NCBI GenBank assembly: GCA_039105265.1
Contig: JAPFFF010000020.1
Span: 885,001 to 949,000 of the forward strand
Origin: Tritrichomonas musculus
Lineage: Eukaryota > Parabasalia > Tritrichomonadida > Tritrichomonadidae
Direction of reading: 5' to 3'
DNA length: 64,000 nt
Shown here: piece by piece, positions 9,690 to 18,818 of the stretch
Numbering within the stretch: position 1 is the first letter of the stretch
Layout: each line of letters begins with the position of its first letter
The notes under the pieces: generated by a model
Databases searched by the model: none
What the model was told of the DNA's origin: nothing
Seen by the model: the letters and a program-made list of their open reading frames with translations, nothing else
Position numbers and translations under genes: made by a program

Positions 9690-9951
9690 TTAGTCTAATC
9701 CGTATTGTTGTTTGAAAGTATGGATATAGAATGTTGTTTTAGTATTATTTATGTCTCTTGTCACAATGAATTTACGTCCTCCTTTAGCTGTATTAATATA
9801 CATAATTCTATAAACTTCATCAGTTATCCTTTGGTAAAAGATATCTTCTTCAGTTTCTTCATTATAATAGTAATAATATTCTTTTTCATCAAATACTCTT
9901 CTTTCCTTTTTCATGTCATAATGCGTGATAACTATAGCCTCATCTGGTATA
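9690..9951 (-). pseudogene. HNH endonuclease, C-terminal piece (gene split by M2)
   Basis: The piece matches the C-terminal portion of the HNH gene at 48025..48636 (YYYYNEETEEDIFYQRIT, TTFYIHTFKQQYGLD). The N-terminal piece with the HNH core lies at 58550..58904, on the far side of M2. The junction carries the GTATA target duplication. The gene was cargo of M1a and is now separated by about 48.6 kb of nested element. Confidence 0.88.
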
Positions 9952-10165
9952 AGTAGTTATAGAATGGGGCCAGCTCCCCCTAGATATTTTTGCTTCATTT
10001 TCGATATCATGTTTCAATACTAGGAGCCAAATCATTTTGAAGGTTCTCTGGACATTGAGTTTCAATATCAATTTTGAATACTAGTAGCTCAATTTCAATT
10101 TCTTCATTTTTGAATGCTAGGATCCAAAATGTGAAGTTTAGGTATTTAGAATTCATTTTCAAGTA

Positions 10166-12623
10166 CACCTCTGAATATTCCCCAAATAACCAAATTTTTG
10201 TTCCCCAGCTTGGGGAGCATGGGGAATGCATTCAAATTATTAAAAAATGAAAAATCTTTTGATATATCGAGAAACTTTACATAATAGGGCCAAATACTCT
10301 ATATATATTTATATCAAATTATTTTGATTTGCTTATTTTTAAGAATTAAATCAAAAAATCAATTTTTTTTTTCTGGGGAAAAAAAAAAAAAAAAAAAAAA
10401 AATAAAATTGAAAGGAAAAGTTAAGATAATAATTCAACTTTGAAAAACAATCTTTTAATTTTTATATAAGTCATACATTTCTACTTAAAAAAATTCTTTT
10501 ATTTATTATTTACTATTTATTATTTTTACTATTTGATCAGATAATAAATCAAATAAAAAAATTTTAAAAAGCGACCGTTTTCCCCAAAAAATCTCTGGGG
10601 AGATTTTCCCCAAAAATAAACCATTCAAATTCTATTCAAATTTCTCCCCAAATTTACTTTGGGGAAATTCTCCCCATTTCCCCAAATGGGGAAATAGGAA
10701 TATTTTTTCTCTTTTATTAACTGTCTAATTCATTCATTTTAACTACCACTAATTAAAATACTGTATTGCTTATATTTATATATTGCTTTATACACGCGAA
10801 GTAGTTCCTTGTTTTATAAAGAAGAATATTATATAAAATTATTTTTTTATTTAAAAAAAACATGCATGCCAACCATGATAGAACAAATGTAGAACTTTAT
10901 AATTTAACTATATTTGAATAAATTTAAATTATTTTTTATTATTATTTTTAATAAGATATTAAAAACCAAGTTTTATAAATAGTTGATATTTTTGTGAATA
11001 TGATATTTAAAGCAAAAATACAGTAAAGAGTAAAAAAACTTTAAGATTAATCATAATTTGACGTTAAAAAGCCCGCCGAGTGTAAATTTAACGTCGAAAA
11101 TTTTCAATATCTTTTGATGTGATATGTTTTTCCACATCATTTTTTATTAAATAAATGCGGAGATACAGTCCGCTATTGAAGACAAGAACAGAGAGATTGA
11201 AACACTCAACAGCAAGATCAATGAATTGAATTCAACGATCGAAGTCCTCAATGGACAAATCGCTGAATTACAATCAACTGTTGAAGCCAAGAACAGAGAA
11301 ATTGAAGCACTCAATGGCAAGATCTTGAGGGATGACAGTTAAAATTGAATCACTCATAGGTAAGATTGTTGAACTTCAATCAACAGTTGAAACCAAGAAC
11401 AGAGAAATTGAAGCACTCAACGGAAAGATCAGTTAGTTACAATCAACAATTGAAGCCAAGGATAGAGAGATCGAAGAACTCAATTGCAAGATCAATGAAA
11501 TGAATTACTCAATGGCAAGACTGCTGAACTTCAATACACTGTTGAAGCTAAAGAAAGAGAAATTGAATCTCTCATCAGCAAGATCAGTGAAATTTTAATC
11601 AACAATCGACTCACTCAAAATCAAGATCAGTGGAATTACAATCAACAAACTGGCTATAAATGTTATAATAAATCATTAAAATAGGTATACATCTTAATTT
11701 TATGTCATTCGCAATAATGCTTCAATTATGAAAATGAGTTTTTTGATATAAGTTTATTAAGAAAAGATGTTTATATTTTAATACTGAGTTATGTTTCTTA
11801 TTAATGTTTTCTTCGTTATAGTAATATATTATTAGATTATTCAATTATTTGTTTGAGATGTATGTTTGAAAGATGTATTCGATTTGTACTATTGATGTAG
11901 AACATTTTGTATTATTTTATATTTTTTTATTTTTGAGTTTTGTTAGATTATGTCATAATGCATGATTATAAGTTATATCTTTGATTTAATAAGTTTATTC
12001 TATTTGTTTTGAGGTATACATTTGTGTTATGCTATTGAAATATGATCTCTTATACAATTATTCGATTATGCAATTATTAATTATTCGAATTTGAGTTATA
12101 CGATTTCAAAACACATTTATCATATTATAATAGACTTATACATTTGATTTATTCTGCTTATGCTTACTCATTTTATGTATGGAAGATAATCAATTATATA
12201 ATGAAACCTTATTCGTAAAAATTGTGATTAGTAAGTTAAATATTATTTGTATGTAATGTTTATTTATATATCAGCAATATGAAGAAAAAGGAGCTACTTT
12301 GAAAAAGTTATTTGATAATGGATGATAGGATTATGTTGAAAAGTTGTATTTGTTGTAAAAATATGTTTGTTGCGATGTTGCTTGAGAAGAAATTTGATTG
12401 TACTGTTTTGAAAGGCGTTTTGTGACGTATTTTGATTCGACATCTAGTAAAGCATTTATAAAAAATATCATATATGAACTTTTTAATGAAACTCATTGAA
12501 TTAAAATTTTCAAAATTAACTTTTATGTAACCACTTTTTTTTTTTTTTCGCTACATAAAATGTGGTTACATTTCCCCAAAATTTTTTCCCCTGGGGAGGA
12601 TTTTTTCCCCAATTCTGAGGTCT
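10166..12623. mobile_element. non-autonomous DNA transposon, Mutator-like by target size
   Basis: The insertion is flanked by ATTTTCAAGTA at 10155..10165 and 12624..12634. The right inverted repeat of M2 shows the uninterrupted site around 58337..58347. The 9-11 bp duplication fits Mutator-like elements. The ends are only weakly inverted (ACCTCTGAAT against ACCTCAGAAT). Both flanks are crowded with TTCCCCA/TGGGGA motifs in both orientations, for example CCCCAGCTTGGGGAGCATGG near 10203 and clusters at 10570..10700 and 12570..12612, which may be subterminal transposase sites. No transposase gene is visible. The interior is very AT-rich apart from a coiled-coil gene fragment at 11157..11660. Confidence 0.75.
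11157..11660 (+). pseudogene. fragment of a coiled-coil repeat gene carried in the DNA transposon
   Basis: This stretch is less AT-rich than its surroundings and reads as tandem units of about 63 bp. Each unit encodes three heptads of the type STVEAKNREIEALNGKI followed by (S/N/A)ELQ. The frame is interrupted by several stops and shifts, for example a TAA soon after GKILRDDS, and it has no start or end of its own. It looks like a piece of a host long coiled-coil protein captured by the transposon, as Pack-MULEs do. Capture is inference; the repeat pattern is directly visible. Confidence 0.6.
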
Positions 12624-12705
12624 ATTTTCAAGTATATGTTTGAATACTAGATGCTCAAATGTAGATTTATGTATTTTGAGTATTCAGTTTTGAGGTCATG
12701 TTTCA

Positions 12706-12924
12706 ATGAATGGCTCATCTGAAAACGTGTGTTTTGAAGTGATTTCGGCAAAAATAATGAGGGGATTTAGGCCCATTTTGACGACTAAAAGAGGATGTAA
12801 AAGATGTGTGAAAAGAGGTTTGAGAAAGTTGAAAAATGGATTTTTAATGAAAAATGGTGTACCCCAAGATATCAATCTTTTTTGTAAAGAATATTTTTTT
12901 AATGCAGAGGTAAAGAAAAGATGA
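12706..12924 (+). CDS. small basic ORF inside the M2 inverted repeat (left copy)
   Basis: A 72-codon frame lying wholly in the terminal inverted repeat and kept open in both copies. It is basic and cysteine-containing (TTKRGCKRCVKRGLRKLK). Its stop overlaps the polymerase start codon as ATGA. It may be a real small protein, or the repeat may be conserved for its promoter only, since near-identity of the repeats would preserve the frame anyway. Two of the three repeat differences change residues (NAEV against NTEA). Confidence 0.35.
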   Translation: MNGSSENVCFEVISAKIMRGFRPILTTKRGCKRCVKRGLRKLKNGFLMKNGVPQDINLFCKEYFFNAEVKKR

Positions 12925-15900
12925 GCCAACAAAATGCTAGAGACGCTAAAGAAATAGATGAGCAATCAGTTGGAAAGGTGTATGATTTATGTGTAATGCT
13001 TGGAATTCCAGAAGACACCCTTGACACAATTGTAATTGAAATATATGATGAAATGTATGATATTGATTACGTTAATATTGATACTGATGATGAATTTGCC
13101 AAAAATTTTGCTGACAAGGTTTTAGATTTAATCATTGACAAACTTGATGAAATGGGTTATGATGGTGATTATACATATGGTAGTGTATATTGGTTTGCAA
13201 AGGGTTATAATGCTAAGAAAGAAGCTGAAGCTATTGAAGCCGAAGCTATTAATGAATTAATGAATCTTCCATTCCAACCAGAAATCAAATATTTGGGAAT
13301 CCCACATGCTCCAAAGCATCCAAAAGCACTAAAAAGATATATTGATAGCAATGATTCAGTATATCTCAATTACATTAAACGTAAGCATTTCAATGTTAAA
13401 GATAAAGTTAATGATAAGATTAGGGCTATTCTTCGTAAACGTTTTAACGAGAAAATTGAAAAAGAAAATACTCAAATCCATGCATCCAAACAAACTTATA
13501 AGAGAATGCTTGATGATTTACGTAAGCAAACAGTTCTACTTAGACCGTTAGCACCAAAAGAAATGCTTGAACTTAAACCATATTCACAAAAATTATTTGA
13601 GAGTCAAAACAAAGAATTGTTAGATTATTTTGAGAATCATGGTCATGAATTCAAAAGTATTGATGAAGAGAATCTTAAGATAAACGAACCATATGATAAA
13701 GAGAAAGCGTTAGCACGTTTGGAAGAAGCTAGAAGTAAGTATCCAAAAGATTCAGAATTTGCTGATAAAACTCATGATAAAGATCCAATTGTAGTGTATT
13801 ATCTTAATAAGATTCATAAGCTCGAAGACATTTTCGAATTTCTTGAAAACGTTGTGTATAAGCGTGAACGTAAACCATTCAAGTTAACATTTGAGATGGG
13901 TGGTATCTTTGAAGTTCCTGAGAAGAATATATCTTCTGAATCAGATCCAGAATTCACATATGAAATACATACAATCAAAGCTACCAAAACCCAAGTCGAC
14001 AATACTATTCCAATTGTAATCCAACTATCAACAGATTTAGATAGAGTCAAGTACTATATTGAATCTAATCTCCATAATCATTCAACTACAGCTTCCAATG
14101 TCAAACTCATTTACGTATCAAATGTAGCATTCACTGTTTCAAGATTAGTTAAGGTTTCTGGTAAGATTGATGAGCTTCCAGTTGAGTTCTTTAAATCAAA
14201 ATTTATAATCACAGATAATGAAGATGATGGATTATGTTGGTATAGATTCTTAGCAATATGTTTAGATCAAAAGCTATCAAAGACTGAGAAGTATGATTTA
14301 GCTAAACGTACCAGTGCTGCTCGTAAACTCTTCTGTAAAGATCATGGTGCTGAATATACTACTAGACCTACTAAAGCTGCCCAAGCATTACTTAAATCAT
14401 TCAATGGTATGACGTTAGATGAAATGAAAGAGTCTGCAAAGAAGCATCAAATCAATGTTAACATCTATTGCTATGACAAAGAAAGTAATCGTTATGATAT
14501 TGATCAGCAATGGTATGATGAGAAATTTGGAAATCCTTTTAATGCTTTACTCTTTAGCCAAGGTAATGTCATCCATATTATGTATATCACTAATGCAGAA
14601 TCATTGACTAATATTTGGATATGCCCCAAATGTAAATCGTATGCAATCCGTGGAAAGAATCCAAAGAGAATGGAGATTCATAAAGCCCATTGTGATGGAA
14701 AGTTTCATAAGAATTACATTCCTGAAAGAGTTAGTATGCCATATTGTCCACATATTTTGAATCATCCAGTTTACGAATATTGCATAGCACATGATCTTAA
14801 ATGGCAACCTCAGAGATATTACATGACATATGATTTCGAAACCATGGAGCAATCTGTTGATGAAAAATCTGGCAAATCTACTGTAATCAATAGTCGTCTA
14901 ATTCCATTATCTGCAAGCTGTTGCATCAAGTCTTCAAAAGGTTTGTTAACGAGACATTTTGATGCTAGATCCAAAGATTTCATTCCAGAATGGCTTACAT
15001 TTATGTTTGAGAGAGCTTATGAAATAGTTGATGATAAGGTTCAATTAATGAAAGATATACTCAAAATTTCTGATGTCGAATTCATTAAAAAGCTTGATAA
15101 AGGGCTCTTTGATGTACCAGTTTTGGGATTTAATTCTGCAAAATTTGATAGCAATCTCTTTAAAGAATATTTCAATTATACTCATCATGGTATGCAATGG
15201 AAGGTTGATAACAGTTCTTTAATTGGTACTACATCATCTTTGAAGCAATTCATTCTCAAAACATCAACTGATAAAGGTATGATTGGATTACGTTTCATTG
15301 ATGCTCAAGCATTCATCAATGGAGGTACTCTTAAAGATTTTGGCAAAGATTTTGGTGGTGTAGAGAATTCTGTTAAAGGTACATTCCCATATGAAGCTGT
15401 AAATAGTGAGAACTTTGATGATGTCCTAAGTAAGTCTGAACCATTCAAACATGAAGATTTCTATAGCTATCTCAATCAAAAGAATGCATTAACAGAAGCT
15501 GAATATAAAGAATATCTTAAAGATATTAAGCAATTCGTTGACAGGTGGGAATACTTGTTAGCATATAATGATAATGATGTTGAAATGATGATCAAACCTA
15601 TTGATAACCTTATTGAATTGAATGCTAAATATGGTGTCGACATGCTCTCAAATCTTTCTTTATCACGTAATGCATCTGAAATTAAGTATGCAATGGCTTA
15701 TAAGAATTTCAATATTGATGACGACTATGATGTTTTGAATTCAAAGAATACATTCAAGCCAGACCAAAAATGGTGGACATATAAGGTCAACACTTACTAT
15801 AACCAAGATGAGAAATTCAATTCTAAGCAAGAAAAAAGTAAGCAACCAAAGCCTTTGAGAAACCTTTCTAAATGTGTTTCTGAAGCTGATTTCGATGCAT

Positions 15901-18818
15901 TCATGAAGATGTATAATGATCCTGAATTAGGTAAATGTCATCTTTGTGGTGAGCATTTCTCGTGGACTAATAAGCCAACATTAGATCGAATCAATAATGA
16001 AATAGGTCATGAATTATCTAATTGCAAACTTGCTTGTGAAGTATGTAATAGCCTTCGTTCAGCTGATGATGATAAGGTTACTCGTTTAAGAATACAGCTC
16101 AAGAAGTTCTGTAAAGTTAATCATTTGCCAATGACCATTACCAATGAAGCTGAATATTATCGTTTACGTGCTGGTATAACTGGTGGTCTTTCAAATGTCA
16201 TGCATCGAATTAATATTAGAGGTGAGACTTACATTACTCGTTTGAATTATGATCAAGAAACTAATAAAGTTGTTGTCAGATATACTAATAATGTTGTTTC
16301 ACATGTGGCTGGAGTTGATTTCAATTCATTGTATCCTTCAGCATGTTCTGGTAACTGGCATTCATTCAACAAATATCATGGGGGTATCATGTACATGCCT
16401 GGTTCAATGTTAAATTCATATGATTGCTATGATGAGAATGGTAAGCAGAAACCAAATGTATATCATACTTGTATGGGTATAATCAATTCCAAACATAAGT
16501 TTGATAAGAATCCCAAATTCATATTTCATGCAACTGTTAAGCTTGAATGTCCCAAAGATTTGATTAATGATTTCATTAATTTCCCACCTGTATTTCGCAA
16601 TTTTGAGATCAAAAATGATGAAGATATAATCGGTTCATACATGTACAAATATGGTGTAGCCAATAAGATCCATACTGTTGACAAATCTGATACCAAGCTT
16701 ACAATGACTCTTGATACTAGAGGTGAATTCAAAACATTTGGTTGCTATTATTTGTGGTTCCTGATTGACCATGGTTTGAAAATTGTTGATATCCAGAATG
16801 TTACAATATATGATTGCCATAGAGGTTTCAATGCATTCGTTAATGAGTTTATGGGAGAGCGTCAGAAGATATTAAGTGGAGAGAAGCCTGGAAATGAGAA
16901 GTTCTATAAAATTAGTATGAATGGTTCTTATGGATATGATGGTCTCAATACAGAACATTATGATAAAGTCAAGATTGTAGATCGTGATAGAGCCTTCATT
17001 GACATTGCAAGTGAAACTTATGTTAACGGATATCCAATTGCAAATGATTCATATATTATTCAACGTAAACCCAAGAATTTCCGATGCAAGACATGTGTTC
17101 AAGAGTCATTCTTCACTCTTGATAATGCAAAGTATTGGTATTTGGTTTTCATTTATGACTTCCTTTTCAAATGTTTAGATGTTGAAAGAATGCATTTCAC
17201 ATCATGTGATACAGATAGCGTTTACTTTGCAATTGCTGGAGATATGAATAGACATGGTGAGCAAGTCTTCGATGCAATCGTTAAAGATAAAGAATTCTAT
17301 GATAAATATGTTTATCAATTCATGCCAAATCCTGCTATTGGAACCATTGCTGATGAGAAGAAAATATTAGGTGCTGCTGTTGAAAAATATGGTGATAATC
17401 AAGTTGCATTGTGTCCTAAATGTTATACCATTTGGAATGATAAAGAAGATGGCTCATTGGAAACTAAAGCATTGAAGATCAAAGGTGTTTCATTAAAGAA
17501 GAATAGTATTGATCCAGTTGATTATTATACAGTCATTGTTGACAAATGTGTCATTCCAGGTAAGAATATCAATCTTCAAATGAATCATAATCAAATGTCT
17601 AAGGTGACTATTCAAAAGAATGCATTGACTGGATTTCATAATAAAATGATAGTATTGGAAGATCAAACTTGCGTTCCATTCATTAAAGGTTTGACTGCTA
17701 ATGATGTTGTTATCAAATCATATGAAGAGTATGCTAAAGAATGTGAAAATGAAATTGAAAATATCATGAAGAATGATGATTTAGATGTTGAATTGCTTGA
17801 GCTTCTAAAGAGCATTCCTGACAATAGTGATCCCAATTCGCAAAATGAAGTTAACAAAGTTAAAGGGAAATTTGCTGAAGCAAAAGGTGAGATCTCTGTA
17901 AACATTGATTCAAATGAAATAGATACAAGTTGCTGGGATTTACCTTTGAGAACTAGATTTGATGAGAACTTCAAGATTACATTCAATAAATCCAAATTTG
18001 GATCCTGTGATGGTAGACATATCGGTGATTTGAAATGTAGAAATCAGACTGGAATGGTGTTACGTGTAAACGAATGTCCTGGATTTGCAGTGATTGACAT
18101 TGACATTAACAAAACATTACCTCAACAGAAGAGATTTGAAATCAAGCAATCATTACTTAACAAACTCTCTGAAGATGATATCATTGTTGAGTCTGGAAGT
18201 GGTAGTCTACATATTTATGTTAACCATAACATTCCAGATTTGTATAAGAATGCATACGTTAAATGTTTCAAATGTGATGAGTTCGATATTGATTACATTG
18301 CATCTGTCGATTGTGATAAGTGTCAAAGTATAATGCTTCCTGATTCTGAAAATAAGAATGGAAGATATGAATTTTATCAAGGTAATTGGGATTCTGTTAT
18401 CAAGAGAACTGCTACTGATGTTGTGAAAGATTTAGGTATAGAGTTGGATTTATCAAGAAGATATTCAAATATAAATGATTCAGATGATTTTGATAATGAA
18501 TCTTTAACATACCTTTCTTCTGAAGAAGAGATGAAGTTAGTGGATGGATTGGTTGGAATGGAAGTTCATAATTATGCTTCAAAAATAGATGATAGACTTT
18601 CATTATTACCATTATTGTCAGCAATCAAATGTCTGTCTCCAGAGAATCGATACAAAGCATTACATAATGTTGAGTTCAAATGTAATTTGACATACAAAGC
18701 TTCAATGAATTTTGAAAATGTCTGGATAGATGCAGATCCAATGCATTCAAATGTTAATGTGTTGTATAAGATAATCCGATTGTATAATAGAGAATATTAT
18801 AATAAAGTATTACATTAA
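12921..18818 (+). CDS. giant protein-primed DNA polymerase B with OTU-like, HNH and primase-polymerase-like regions (M2)
   Basis: A 1965-residue protein. In order it shows an OTU-like cysteine region near 433-449 (NEDDGLCWYRFLAICLD) and a C2H2-type finger at 566-592. The 3'-5' exonuclease motifs follow: YDFETMEQ near 636, FNSAKFDSNLF near 737 and YNDNDVEMM near 882. An HNH-like zinc module lies at about 1006-1046 (CHLCGEHF…LDRINNE…CEVCNSLRS). Polymerase motif A is FNSLYPSACS near 1132, motif B is YKISMNGSYGYDG near 1328, and motif C is SCDTDSVYF near 1428. The C-terminal region at about 1690-1830 resembles an archaeo-eukaryotic primase: VIDIDIN, then ESGSGSLHIYV, then QSIMLPDSENKNGRYEFY. Maverick polymerases are usually about 1000-1200 residues, so this one is unusually large. 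It would copy the element from protein-primed ends. The start codon is set by the inverted repeat. Confidence 0.9.
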   Translation: MSQQNARDAKEIDEQSVGKVYDLCVMLGIPEDTLDTIVIEIYDEMYDIDYVNIDTDDEFAKNFADKVLDLIIDKLDEMGYDGDYTYGSVYWFAKGYNAKKEAEAIEAEAINELMNLPFQPEIKYLGIPHAPKHPKALKRYIDSNDSVYLNYIKRKHFNVKDKVNDKIRAILRKRFNEKIEKENTQIHASKQTYKRMLDDLRKQTVLLRPLAPKEMLELKPYSQKLFESQNKELLDYFENHGHEFKSIDEENLKINEPYDKEKALARLEEARSKYPKDSEFADKTHDKDPIVVYYLNKIHKLEDIFEFLENVVYKRERKPFKLTFEMGGIFEVPEKNISSESDPEFTYEIHTIKATKTQVDNTIPIVIQLSTDLDRVKYYIESNLHNHSTTASNVKLIYVSNVAFTVSRLVKVSGKIDELPVEFFKSKFIITDNEDDGLCWYRFLAICLDQKLSKTEKYDLAKRTSAARKLFCKDHGAEYTTRPTKAAQALLKSFNGMTLDEMKESAKKHQINVNIYCYDKESNRYDIDQQWYDEKFGNPFNALLFSQGNVIHIMYITNAESLTNIWICPKCKSYAIRGKNPKRMEIHKAHCDGKFHKNYIPERVSMPYCPHILNHPVYEYCIAHDLKWQPQRYYMTYDFETMEQSVDEKSGKSTVINSRLIPLSASCCIKSSKGLLTRHFDARSKDFIPEWLTFMFERAYEIVDDKVQLMKDILKISDVEFIKKLDKGLFDVPVLGFNSAKFDSNLFKEYFNYTHHGMQWKVDNSSLIGTTSSLKQFILKTSTDKGMIGLRFIDAQAFINGGTLKDFGKDFGGVENSVKGTFPYEAVNSENFDDVLSKSEPFKHEDFYSYLNQKNALTEAEYKEYLKDIKQFVDRWEYLLAYNDNDVEMMIKPIDNLIELNAKYGVDMLSNLSLSRNASEIKYAMAYKNFNIDDDYDVLNSKNTFKPDQKWWTYKVNTYYNQDEKFNSKQEKSKQPKPLRNLSKCVSEADFDAFMKMYNDPELGKCHLCGEHFSWTNKPTLDRINNEIGHELSNCKLACEVCNSLRSADDDKVTRLRIQLKKFCKVNHLPMTITNEAEYYRLRAGITGGLSNVMHRINIRGETYITRLNYDQETNKVVVRYTNNVVSHVAGVDFNSLYPSACSGNWHSFNKYHGGIMYMPGSMLNSYDCYDENGKQKPNVYHTCMGIINSKHKFDKNPKFIFHATVKLECPKDLINDFINFPPVFRNFEIKNDEDIIGSYMYKYGVANKIHTVDKSDTKLTMTLDTRGEFKTFGCYYLWFLIDHGLKIVDIQNVTIYDCHRGFNAFVNEFMGERQKILSGEKPGNEKFYKISMNGSYGYDGLNTEHYDKVKIVDRDRAFIDIASETYVNGYPIANDSYIIQRKPKNFRCKTCVQESFFTLDNAKYWYLVFIYDFLFKCLDVERMHFTSCDTDSVYFAIAGDMNRHGEQVFDAIVKDKEFYDKYVYQFMPNPAIGTIADEKKILGAAVEKYGDNQVALCPKCYTIWNDKEDGSLETKALKIKGVSLKKNSIDPVDYYTVIVDKCVIPGKNINLQMNHNQMSKVTIQKNALTGFHNKMIVLEDQTCVPFIKGLTANDVVIKSYEEYAKECENEIENIMKNDDLDVELLELLKSIPDNSDPNSQNEVNKVKGKFAEAKGEISVNIDSNEIDTSCWDLPLRTRFDENFKITFNKSKFGSCDGRHIGDLKCRNQTGMVLRVNECPGFAVIDIDINKTLPQQKRFEIKQSLLNKLSEDDIIVESGSGSLHIYVNHNIPDLYKNAYVKCFKCDEFDIDYIASVDCDKCQSIMLPDSENKNGRYEFYQGNWDSVIKRTATDVVKDLGIELDLSRRYSNINDSDDFDNESLTYLSSEEEMKLVDGLVGMEVHNYASKIDDRLSLLPLLSAIKCLSPENRYKALHNVEFKCNLTYKASMNFENVWIDADPMHSNVNVLYKIIRLYNREYYNKVLH

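Larger units (their letters stand above)
1..9951. mobile_element. Maverick/Polinton M1a, left segment of the outer element
   Basis: This segment is collinear with the complete M1b element from its fibre-like gene to its HNH gene, at very high nucleotide identity, so it belongs to the same family. Its own left inverted repeat lies outside the window. It ends at 9951, where element M2 begins, and the 5-bp target copy GTATA at 9947..9951 recurs at 58550..58554. It is the oldest layer of the nest, because M2 and M1b lie within it. It looks broken: about two small breaks in its genes plus the large M2 insertion. Most of its reading frames are open, so it is probably young. Confidence 0.93.
9952..12924 (+). 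repeat. M2 left terminal inverted repeat, interrupted by a DNA transposon
   Basis: The repeat consists of 9952..10165 plus 12635..12924, about 504 bp in total, matching the reverse complement of 58046..58549. A 2458-bp DNA transposon with an 11-bp target duplication lies between. The inner end reaches the start codon of the polymerase (ATGA shared by both repeats). About three differences from the right repeat are visible, all near the inner end. Confidence 0.92.

Noticed and set aside
10007-10231. 74-codon minus-strand frame at the M2 left end
   Set aside because: Crosses the boundary between inverted repeat and DNA transposon, so it is a chance frame.
12308-12496. 62-codon minus-strand frame inside the DNA transposon
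   Set aside because: Phe/Ile/Lys-rich composition expected from random AT-rich DNA; no supporting motif.
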